Assembly (NCBI GenBank): GCA_033558025.1
Contig: JAUCEF010000016.1
Coordinates: forward strand, 806,001-870,000
Direction: 5' to 3'
DNA: 64,000 nt
From: Phytophthora sp. 'mugwort'
Taxonomy: Eukaryota; Oomycota; Peronosporomycetes; Peronosporales; Peronosporaceae
Part shown: positions 32,901-43,300 of the stretch, in pieces
How positions within the stretch are numbered: the first letter of the stretch is position 1
Layout: every line of letters starts with the position of its first letter
Made by a program: the position numbers and the translations under genes
The notes under the pieces: model-generated
What the model saw: only the letters and a program-made list of their open reading frames with translations
Database searches by the model: none
Told to the model about the DNA's origin: nothing

Positions 32901-33418
32901 GGGACGCGTCTTCCTTGCTGACGTCGTTAGCCAGATTTGTCCAGGGAAGGATAGCAGACATTGGAGTTCGTGAGGTGGTTGAGAGCGGGTAGCTGCCGTA
33001 AATGAGAGGGTATGGCAAAACGCGCAGTTACTCTGGGAGCCTTACGTCTCGCCTGGAAAGCGTTTGGGTTGATTGTTACGTGGTGTGCGTTTCTAGGTTT
33101 ATAGTGAAGGCAAATGGTTGGCAGTGCTGGTCACTTTAGTTTGATTGCTGGTAACTATGCTATTGGTGCCAATTGAGTATGTTTGGTGCTTTGATGGTGT
33201 GTCAGTGTTTTGAATAAGTTTGTGGTGATTTTGACAGTTTGTCAACTGCACCGACGCTGGTCGGATAGGCGAGTACGCAGTCGCATGAGCTCTAGGCTTG
33301 TTTGGCAATTATTGCCGGAGTTGCAATATTTACTACTGTAACATGGCGTATTTCCGTGCTGATTATTTTGGTTGTGTTTTATCCTCTGCATTTTTCATTG
33401 TACATGTACTAGTCGAGC
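32901..33418. other. Spacer upstream of the MULE relic
   Basis: About 500 bp with no gene. A G/T-rich strand (33.08-33.25 kb) could be a MULE terminal region, but the matching arm was not found. Confidence 0.35.
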
Positions 33419-33524
33419 GCCGCCGCCAACGCGGCGGTGGGATTAAAGTAGTTTGGTCCTAGTAGGTGGACCTACCTATGCGCTGTAGTTTTGGTCCCAG
33501 TAGGTAGACCTGCCTATGCGTTGC
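33419..33524. repeat. Short palindrome followed by a two-copy 37/38-bp tandem repeat
   Basis: CCGCCGCCAACGCGGCGG (from 33419) is a near-perfect hairpin. Immediately after, a GTTTTGGTCC-AGTAGGT-GACCT-CCTATGCG unit occurs twice (33450-33486 and 33487-33524) with several substitutions. The AGGTGGACCTACC core is itself palindromic. This resembles LTR or promoter sequence of an oomycete retroelement, but no boundaries can be drawn. Confidence 0.5.
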
Positions 33525-34179
33525 AGTTCTAGCCCGTCAAGACCGAGCGGGAGCGGCACCACTCGCGGCTCGCATACCCTGCATTTGACGGCCTCAGGAA
33601 TGAAAGGACGCAGTCTAGAAATATACATCACATTTCAACCAATCGTTAATCTATGTTTTCCAGTAATGGCCGCCTTCACTGCGCTCGACATCCAGTGAGA
33701 TTACGGCTAGAAATCACGTTATGGTGTGACAGACGGATGGAGCGACATTAGGGAAAGTTCGCACCTTTTGTATTTATCCTTACCTTCAGCGTTGATGGGG
33801 AAAATATAAAGATAAAGAATAGGCAGCATGAGCTTTCGCAACCGGGGTGGCCCTGTTTTTCGGTCGAGCAAAATCATGTGTACATACAGTCAATATAGCT
33901 CTTCCCCTCCATTCAAATTACTAGGTCAATTTTCCGGCGGTGCTACTAGGTCAATTTTCCATGACGTCGTTTTCTTGCGCCAGATCTTAGCAGATACGCC
34001 CTTCAATGCATGATGTCATCACGTGCAGTGATGACGTGCAGTGATGACATCGTGGGACGCGGTCGCCGAGCGTGTTCGTTCTGTGGAAGGTTTCGGAATT
34101 TGCACGCTAAAAGGCAAGACAGATCAAGCTCGCTTTAGCACCGTCCTTCAATACCCAGTCACAGAAGAAGTCAGGAGTT
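33525..34179. other. Repeat-rich spacer with short direct and inverted repeats
   Basis: TACTAGGTCAATTTTCC is repeated at 33919 and 33944. GATGTCATCAC (34012-34022) is inverted as GTGATGACATC (34041-34051) around two TGATGACGTGCAG-like words. These probably belong to the outer end of the second Harbinger element. No gene seen. Confidence 0.4.
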
Positions 34180-34606
34180 GCTGAGACATACGGTGAGCAC
34201 GAGCAGCTACTGAAAGACTTGCTTGCGCTTGTCGACGAGCACTTGCATCAGGTGCGCGACAAGGCAGAAGTGCAGAAAGACAACGAGGACAAGATCCTTT
34301 CCGCATGTGTGACCGTGCGCAAAGTGGCAATCGAGCGCCTGAAGATGAGAAAGAGGACGAGGGCTCTGCGAGAGGAGAGGAAAGTTTCAGCAGCTTCTTC
34401 AGGTGATGAAGGCTGAGAGCGACAAGGACTTTGAGTTGAAGTAGCTCATGTGCGAGACGGAGCGAACGAGCGACGTGAAGATCTGGAACGCGAAAAGGCA
34501 GAGCATTAAGCAGAACGAGAGACAGAGAGACAGGAACGCGTTCGTTTTGCTCGTTTAGAGCATGAAAGGTTTATTGACATGCTTAGGGCAGTTCTTCCTA
34601 AGCGAA
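34180..34606 (+). pseudogene. Second Harbinger ORF (coiled-coil part of Myb-like protein), degraded
   Basis: Plus-strand frames hold a charged helix typical of the C-terminus of the Harbinger accessory protein: LVDEHLHQVRDKAEVQ, RKVAIERLKMRKRTRALREERK, and after stops and a frame change KRQSIKQNERQRDRNAFVLL. It is convergent with the transposase remnant to the right, the same arrangement as in the element at 13.6-15.8 kb. The DNA-binding domain was not found. Confidence 0.5.
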
Positions 34607-34607
34607 G

Positions 34608-35760
34608 CTAGCAAAGCGATAGGTACTCTCTGAGACTAGGGGGTTGTAAGTCGAAACAAGAACCGATCTGGTTGCCACCATTGTAGCAGGTGTAACAGTT
34701 CATCAATAGCATGCATACAGTAACCACACGCGCTACTGGAGACAGCAGAATCTTCTGTTGCTTCTTGAAGTCGATGAACTTCCAAAGGGTTTTGAGCAAC
34801 CCGAAATTCCACTCGACCGCCTCTCACACCGAGCTCATTCGCTTGCTGAACTCAAAGAGCTCACGGGACGTGGAGGTTCCTTTTAGCCCCCTCAGGAGCC
34901 ATTGACTTACACCGTATGCCGGGTCTCCGTAAAGAAATTTGCCTTGTAGAATATCCTGACGGCTTGCCAGAACAGCCAACAAACCGCTCTGTCGCACCAT
35001 TGCGGAGTCGTGTCGGCGTCCTTTCATCGGGCCCCAGAAATGGATGCACAATCCGTCGGGTGCCGTCACCGACTGGAAGTTGAGACAGTGCGTGCGCTTG
35101 TGGCCGCTTTAGGCCTGGTGTTGAAGATCTTGGTCATTCTTGGGAGAGGGTCGACAGATAGGTACCTTTGTCCCATCGATGAAGCCGTACACACAATCCA
35201 GCGGTGTGCCGTTGCGTGCGACAGCCGTGCAGTAGGACGCCAAATGGCGCGTGATTAACGTAGCGTTGGGCTACAAATGTTTGTTGCATCGGCTGTAGAG
35301 TAGATCGATCACTTGAAGAAACATCCGGCACTGGAACGAAGGCGACCGACCAAAGCGTAGCATGCTCTCATGGTAGCGTTTGGGTAGATAAGGCGGTGGC
35401 GAGTCAGACAGCCACCTTCGATAGCGTCCACGCGGTCACGCTCTATCGATAGCGTCCACGCGGTCACACTCTATTGTAATGATAACGGCAGGCAGCCGGA
35501 GAGCCACGGAAAGAATCTTGAGGCCTTGGATGTCAAATCGGTAGTCTAGCAGGCAGTTAGCGTCAGTTGCATTGTCGATGTTAAGGCGACCTGTGGGACG
35601 AGGAGACGCTCTACTTCAGCTAGTCGTGCTAACAGAAGAAATAGAGCACGCCTCTTCTGCTGACGCATCCGCAGGCATGCGACCATCAGGTCCTCGTCCT
35701 CCATCTTGGCAGGAATTTCGCATTGTAAGGCTAAACGTTTTTTTGCGCCAGTCAACCTTT
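34608..35760 (-). pseudogene. PIF/Harbinger transposase with at least two premature stops
   Basis: Reading down the minus strand: LLLARLAEVERLLVPQVA (N-terminus, near 35.65 kb), a helical region, then VYGFIDGTKVPICRPSP (first D, near 35.17 kb), SVTAPDGLCIHFWGPMKGRRHD, FLYGDPAYGVSQWLL (second D, near 34.93 kb), FEFSKRMSSV*EAVEWNFGLLKTLW (E near 34.81 kb) and LLMNCYTCYNGGNQI. In-frame stops are the TGA at 34824-34826, just before EAVEW, and a TAA in QHQA*SGHKR near 35.11 kb. A 28-bp tandem duplication (35419-35474) also disrupts the N-terminal third. All three catalytic residues remain, so decay is moderate. Confidence 0.8.
35419..35474. repeat. 28-bp tandem duplication inside the Harbinger transposase relic
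   Basis: Copies 35419-35446 and 35447-35474 differ by one base (G/A). The unit starts CGATAGCGTCCACGCGGTCA. A 28-bp gain shifts the reading frame, adding to the inactivation. Confidence 0.85.
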
Positions 35761-35962
35761 TGACGTACAGTAGCCTCCATGCAGATTATTGTGTCTTAAA
35801 GGTGAAGAATCAATTCCTCAAACGAACGGAATTCTGGTGACAGCACCCTGCATAATTATTTGGATTCTTCAGCGCGTCGCAGCTCATCAATTTGCGGAGG
35901 TTTTTGTGAGGGATAAGATAAAGATTAACGATGCGAAGTTTCCCTATTAGTGTTGAGTTTTA

Positions 35963-37117
35963 GAGCATCTCCAATCGTAGTGCAAAGTGCAAAAGTGATA
36001 TAACAAAGTGAACAGCATAGTGTACTGAAAACATAGAGAGACGAGACAGTTTTCTGTGCAGTAGCGTGCACTAGCGAAGGTACATCCAACGGCGTATATG
36101 TATTCCAAAATACACGGGGTATTGGTGGTGCTGAATATAGCAAAGAATATATCGAACTGAGTCCTACAATCACTAATATGCTGTCTTCTGTCGTCATAAT
36201 GAGTCGCTTCCTGCGCCGACGGAGGTCAATAAAGAGGAAGCAATATTAGACGCCGATAGCCAAGTACCGCACTATATCTGACTCACCGACGCATGACAGC
36301 GTAAAGGCCCATGTCTGGGCGTATTAGACCAGACCACTGACTCTGGAGGACGCCTGCATTTCTTGCCCCCCCCCCCCCAGGTCCTGCAAGTTGCACAAAC
36401 GCCTCCTGAACGCGGTCTCAGAGCAGCGATGAGGACTGATCTGTGTTTGTAGCACCGTCTTCCGAGATGTTGGTGTAGGCTTGACAGAGCGAGACGTCCT
36501 CTGCTGGCATCCACGAAGCAGCACTGGGCAAGTGAGGAGGGAAAAGCAGGCAACCGTGACGATGAACTGGATGCCTGCTAGCTGACGCTATTTAGAACGA
36601 ACATCAAGGACCGATGCATATTTGGTTCTTGGTCTTAGCGCTACGTCACCTTCATAGCACCAGCAGGCATTGATAGCAAAGAGACCTACGTACTTGCTGC
36701 GTTTCTTACTGAAATCAATTAATTTATCGTTTTGAAAGTCGGATCTGGTCATTCTTGCTGTCGGTGTGACTCAAATTCACGTCAGCAATGCATTCGAGCA
36801 ACCTCATCAAGCAATTGTATTCGGAGCAAGTTCTAAACTGGTCCGATCAAGCTTAAAAAGTTCCCAACTGTTCGGAACTTGCGCGCAAACAGCACTACTG
36901 TCCGGTCAGCTGGAGGTATGCGGTTGTTTGCACTTCTTCGGGTGCTGAAGTGAAAAGCCGGCAGTTTTCCCCTACGATCTTGTCCTAGTGCACATACACT
37001 TGGTCTATGTTACTTTGCTGTCCCTATCACACCGTTCTTTTTGCTATTGTGTATATCTGGCCATTTTTGCGTATTTTGCACTGCAAAATACCCCAAAAAA
37101 TACCGTTGGAGATGCTC
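35963..37117. mobile_element. 1,155-bp non-autonomous Harbinger-type element (MITE-like)
   Basis: The ends read GAGCATCTCCAA (35963-35974) and its exact reverse complement TTGGAGATGCTC (37106-37117). TTA flanks both sides (35960-35962, 37118-37120), the TWA-type target duplication usual for PIF/Harbinger. Inward of the 12-bp core the arms share GTA-TTT/GTG and GTGCAAAA words. No transposase reading frame is present. A 13-nt poly-C run lies at 36366-36378. The right end is about 230 bp from the start codon of the large chromatin gene. Confidence 0.82.
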
Positions 37118-37348
37118 TTAGGATTCACTCATTTCATTATTGACACCTGGATTTAACATGTTCATGTCAAGATATAGACCTCGCTCCAGTGAGTACGCAC
37201 TGCGCTCATAATCCTACGCGTTGCCTCCCCCACTTTACTACCCTCTTGCTCCCCCGATAGAGTGTCTTAGTAAGCGGGAGTTTTTCAGTCCCATTTATTA
37301 TCGAGGGCGGAAGGCTCTGGTTAATTCCGTAGGCACTTCGTTTCCCTC

Positions 37349-40300
37349 ATGGATCCTCCATCCGGGGGCCCGCCCTCGTACGTCCGCAGCGGCCACCACT
37401 GGACGCCTGCCATGGAGTTGTCCCCAGCCCCATCCGATGGCGGTAGTAGCTTCGAAGAGGAGGAGGAGGAGGAGGAAGAGAAGGAAGACGTGCCCAAGCC
37501 CCGTGGTATGAATTTGTTGCTGGCCCCGCGCTCCTACAGCAGCAGCGAGGGCGACGATGACGAACGCAGCGCCGACAGCAGCGAGACGACACGCGCGCCC
37601 TCGGCCGAAGATGACGACGAGGACCTGAGCGCCGCCTCCGCCGTCATGGCAATGGGCCACGCGCCGCTGTCCAAGGCGAAGCAGAAGGCACGCGCCAGAC
37701 GCTGCGACTCCTTCAACGACTTGGAGCTCAGCGTCGAGTCGCTACGGCTTTTGGCGCAGCAGCGTGGCTTGGACACGACCGCGCTCAGTCGTTGGAGCGT
37801 CCGAGACGACGGTAAGCTACTGGATGCAGAGCAGCACAAGTACCGTAGCTTGAGAGACGCGCTTCGAGCCTATACGCACCTAATGCGGGGCGCAATTCCT
37901 CGAGAAGATATGTACTACCTTGCTATTCTAAGGAGAAAATTGGCAGAACTGGAACTGCCACTCGTGGACGGACCCATTCGTGTCGTGGCTCTGGGCTCCG
38001 TTGTCCCGGAAGAACATTTTTACACGAGCAAGAAGCTCTTCCCAATTGGATACGAGACACTTGTCAAGGTGCACGTGACCAAGCCAGTGACAGTCGCGTT
38101 CCGGTTACGATGCAGTACGTGGATTATATTATTTATTGTTATCATTACAGGACAGACAGACTAAGTTGGAATTTCTTGTGCATTTCTATAGAAATTGTGC
38201 ATGGCAACAAGAAGAAATCTCCAATCTTCGTCGTGGAACTCGAGAATAGCGCGGGTAGGTCGTGATCCAAGGGAGTTGAAGCAATGTAGTACAGTCTATT
38301 GTGGCTGACGTTGTTTGTTTTTTACTAGTTGAGATCGTGTTCAGGTCGTACGTGGCGAGTAAAGCGTGGAAGAAAGCTTTGGTTCATTTTGAGAGCTTAT
38401 CAGCTGATGAACTCTTGGCTATCGTCAGCGACTCGGTATTCCCAGTGGAGATTGATGAGATCGGGAACCCTATTGACGTGCTAACACCTGCTAGCGGGGA
38501 GGATGGATTCGGTTTGCTTCGAAGAAATATCACACGCGTGCTGGAAGGACTGCATCAAGTGTTGTCGTGTACGGATTATCAGTTTTGGGAGCAGCGGCAT
38601 CCAATTACGCCCGACGTCCATGCTAAAATTCGCTCTCGTCTGAAAAATCAAGTGAAGAACGTCCTTAAACTTGAAAATGTGCTTTCCAAGGACGCGATCA
38701 ACCGTTATTTGTCGCAGGAAATGCTGCTGGAGGAGCATTTACGTAATCCCGAGGAGACGCAGCGTCTAGTGCAGCAGCAGGAAAGGGAGCAGCGCGAAGC
38801 AGACAAGCGCAGTGTCCGGGAGGCTGCTCGGAAGCTCTTGGAGATTGAAATGAAGGCCCAAGAAGACGCGAAGGAAGCCCAGCGACGAGCGAAAGAAGAG
38901 CGCAAGAACGCAATTCTTGAGGCCAAGATGGAAGCAGCTCGGCAGAAAGAGGCACGAAAAGAAGCCTTGCGGTTGGCCAAAGAAGAGGAAAAACGAATGC
39001 GTGAGGAAGAAAAGGAAATGAAACGTGCGTTGCGAGAGGAGGAAAAGCGGAAGAAGATGGAAGAGAAAGAGATTTCCATGAAGCGGAGGATAGAAGAGTT
39101 GCGACAGCGCCGTCAAATGCGCGAGGAGCAGAAGGCAATTCTTGAGAATGGCGTCGTGACATCTTCATCACCGAGGCGGTTCAACGACTCCAGGAAGAGG
39201 AAAGCTGCTGTTGATACGCAATCAATAAAGCAACAGCAACTGGCATTACTGAAATTTGTGGAAGATGAACGAGAAAGAAGACGACAAATTCGTGTATGGG
39301 ACAAGAGGAACGAGGTGGAAAGGGAAGTTTGGGCTCGTGTCAAAGCAGGTTACACTCGGGAGTTAAAGAGCCACTCGACGTCTGACGAGAAGCATAATGA
39401 GCATGACCCCGTGACGAGAGAAGACACTAAATTTCCATCTCAGGTGCTTTCTCCAGCGGTAGAACTAGACCCAGTCCCGGCCGAATCCCATGCTGACTTG
39501 CTTTTCGTATGGGATTTCATTTCGACGTTCGCAGACTGTTTAAAGCTAACGGCGTTACCTTCGCTTGGTGTCTTTGTGAATATGATGATGCTGAGCGATG
39601 GCTCCAGTCCTGTTGGAGACGGCGATCTGGACGATGACTCGGTTGGTGTCCTCTTCGCTTCGTTGCATGTGGAGCTGTTAAAGGTGCTGATTACTGAGTA
39701 TTTTCCAGTGCTTCAAATGGGGAATACGCTTGAAGAATTCCATCGCACGCGACCTATGAACGTGTTTAGCTGGCCAGAACTTGCACGTGAAGTATGTCAG
39801 CTGGCGATGGAGTTCAAGCACCCCAGTGCGGATGAACAACTGCTGAAATCAATTAAAGGCTCGAAATCATATCGAGATGACGCGGTGACGCACCCGCTGC
39901 GTCAGAAGCTGCACCGTCGAGGAACCAACTTACTGAAGGGAATGCAGTTTGAGGAAGAGACGGAGGAAACCGAGGTTGAGACTCACAACTCGCATGAAAA
40001 AAACTCTGTGACATTATTGTCGGAAGCAAGCGATGTATCTGCGGTTTCAAGTGATTATTATGGTGTCGTCCTGGCTGGCGGTGTGTCGAGTAAGATGAAG
40101 GTGGGGGAGAAGGACCAGCACCTCGTCGTAACAGAACTTGTTGCCACTCCTAGCGATATTTCATCTGCTAACGAGGCGTCATCTGAAGGTGCTATTGCTG
40201 AAGCGAAGGATGATAACGTCGACAGGATTCGAGTTGGGGATTATCTGATGTGCATTAACGGGCAAGATGTACGGGAGATGTCACTCGACACGTATAACAC

Positions 40301-43300
40301 TCTTGTGAGTGGACTGAATCTCCCTCATGGGTTGTTGATGTCCTCGGTTGTCCCTGCCTTGAAGAACCCTATGAAACACATTGCAACGACACAAGGAGCG
40401 ACGAAGATGAAGTGTTGTGGATTTGTACTTAAACTTCTTCGAGCCAAAGAGATTGCGGGACCTTTTAACCAACCAGTGGATGCAGAACTCTATCCAGACT
40501 ATTACTCTAGCGGGGATATCGCGGAGCCTATGGATCTGGGCACGATTTCCGAGAAGATCGAGGATGAAGACTATGAAAACGATGATGTCGAGTCGTTTGT
40601 CGATGATGTGCAGTTGGTGTGGAAAAATTGCTACGCATACAACTCGTTAAAGGCGGAAATCTCAAACTTGGCCCAGAAACTGTCGGTCATTTTTGAACGG
40701 TTGATGAATGAATGGGTGTACACGACTGTAAATCGTCCATTGATTGCTGCAGAGGAAGACAACTGCCGTAATTGCCAGACGATCCACGCCAAGGCTCGAT
40801 TGCTGTTGTGTGATCGCTGTGATGCGCCGTATCACACGTTTTGTCTCGAGTCGCCACTGTCTGGTATCCCTAAAGGTGAGTGGTTCTGTCCGACTTGTCT
40901 TGCAGATCCTTCCTTTTCGCCTGAGCAGTTTCGGAAGAAAGCTCGTGATATGGCAGCCGATGCCAGTGGCAACTCTGGCAGTAGCAACTTGAAGGAAAAC
41001 GATCTGACTGAGCTGGAAAAGCGACTTGTGTCTGCGATTGACCGTCTCTCCCAGGAGAATTACTCGAAACTCACAGTCAGTGATCGATTAAAGGTGCTGA
41101 GAGTATTGTGTGAGTTGATTGAGGAGACGTCAGCTGTCCAGTCAGTGTATCATACGCTTGAAGACAAAGCAAGTGAAGCACGGAAGAAACTGGGCGACTC
41201 ACTGGCAGACTTGCAGCGTGAATGGGATCGATTCTCCCCTCCACGCTTGTCGCACGGTGTAGAACAGACGAAGAAGTTTATTATTGATGGCGTTGAGCAT
41301 GAACTAACGGATGAACTGCTGACATATTTGGAGGACAAGGCGAATGCAGAGCTGGAGTCAAAGCCTCTTCCCGTAGTGCCTGAAAGTGCTCGGAAAAGAC
41401 TACGGGGTGAGACGGACAGTAGCGTCGAGGAACTTACAGAAGAGGAGGAGGAAGACTCTTCTGATAACTCCGACGCCGAAGAGGAAATGATCTTTGAAGA
41501 GTTTGGCGATCCATTTTTGTTGACGTCGACAGGATCGAACGACGTGGCTACTGTCGAGGATGGAAATGGTTCGGTGCTGTCTCGCCCATTGTGTGCCTTT
41601 TGCGGCTTGGAAGACGGAATCTTGAACGGCCCGTTGCACTCTTGCAAGCAATCGCCATTGACAGCCCATACGACGTTGCTGAATCAGTATGAAGTGCCCG
41701 AGTTCTTGACAGGAGAAGGACCTGAGCTGCTGATTGTGCGAACGCTTGGAGCGAATGATCTGACAACTGCAATTCTGGACGACACGGCAGACGGTGTGCA
41801 GTACTCCGATCGCTCTGCGCAAAGCCATGAAATGGGCCAAAGCGAGGATGGCAACCAGCAGCTTGAGCCCGAGAATGTCAAGACAATCGTGTACGCGATT
41901 AACGACCGTGTGGTGTTTGGCATGAGTCGCGCCGCCGTCCAAGATCAACTGAGGGCTGCGGCACAGCCGATCTTATTGTACCTGACGTCGCTGCCTGGTG
42001 AGGCTGTGCGTGCTTCAGTGTCGATTGTAAAGTATCACGGACTCCCCTTGGGTCTGACGTTGGATATTCATGAATCTTTCATCTTCGTTCAGTCTTACTG
42101 TTCCTCGGAGAACTCCCCAGTAGGATTTGGTGAGCTATCTGGACAAGTATTTCCGGGGGATGTGTTATTGATGGTGAACGGCGTTATCACACGCGAAAAG
42201 GATGTGACTGAGGTCGAGGCGTTGCTCCAGATGGACAGTCCGTCAGACGTCACGTACGTCGTGTTGGTGCGTCAGCCGTCGACGAAGATGAGGAAAGCGG
42301 ACGAGGAGTTGCAACGTATACTTTACGACGTGTCGTCCCAGCGAGCAAAGGAGAGTACGTTCCGAGCAGGGCTCACCACACAAGCGAGTGGACCGAACTC
42401 GTATGAGGTGATTTTCCAAGACGGCCCGCTTGGTTTAGCTCTGGCACTTGAACCTCGAGGCGTGGTTGTTAAATCACTGAATGACCATCCAGACGGCACG
42501 CTCGGTCAAGCATCTCTCAGCGGTCGTATTTTGCGTGGAGATTTGGTGGAACAAGTGAATGGTGCAACATACGGTCAGCTGAGCGATCTATCCCAGTTCA
42601 CGTCGTGGTTACTGAGCTTACCACGGCCGTTAAAGATCAAGTTTTCGAGGCAATCGCCTACGGACACGACTCAAGTTGTGACCCCTGAGCAGGCAAGCAA
42701 ACGCATGGCTGAATTGCTGGCTGACTCGTCGTTACTCTGCCAACAGCTCAAGCTTCCAACATCCAGGGGCATTAAGACCTTCCGCGTCGAGTCTTTCCCG
42801 CTCCCATTTGAAGCTGAAAATCTGCTTGAAAGCATTGGTGTAATTGCAACGAACGGTCTTGTCTATTGTGAACAGCGTGCAGACTCAATGGGAATGGATC
42901 CTGATATGGCTCCCCTCATTGTTGCGGTTGGTGACCTTATTGTGGGACTAAATGGGAAATCGGTGGCTGGTTTGAGCTGGGCGTCGGTGAAGAAATTGTG
43001 TGTAGAGATGTCGTCCGCGTGCCCAGTTTACCTCCATTTCTCCCCATTCAACAGACCCGTGACGTTGCTGCAGGCTCACGAAAGCTGCGTCGAAAGTGCA
43101 AACACAGCTTGGTCAGAATGCGGATCTATGCTACCTCGTGTGGAGAAGGCTCGAAAACTGGAGAACTTTATCAAGTGGCTGATCATTCCAAGGACTACAG
43201 CATTTGGGAAATGCCGGCATGGTTACTCGTTCTATCGTTTCTTCAGCGACCGCCACCGTTTGTTCGTGTTGTCACCAGACAAGAAGTGGTCGGTGTGTGT

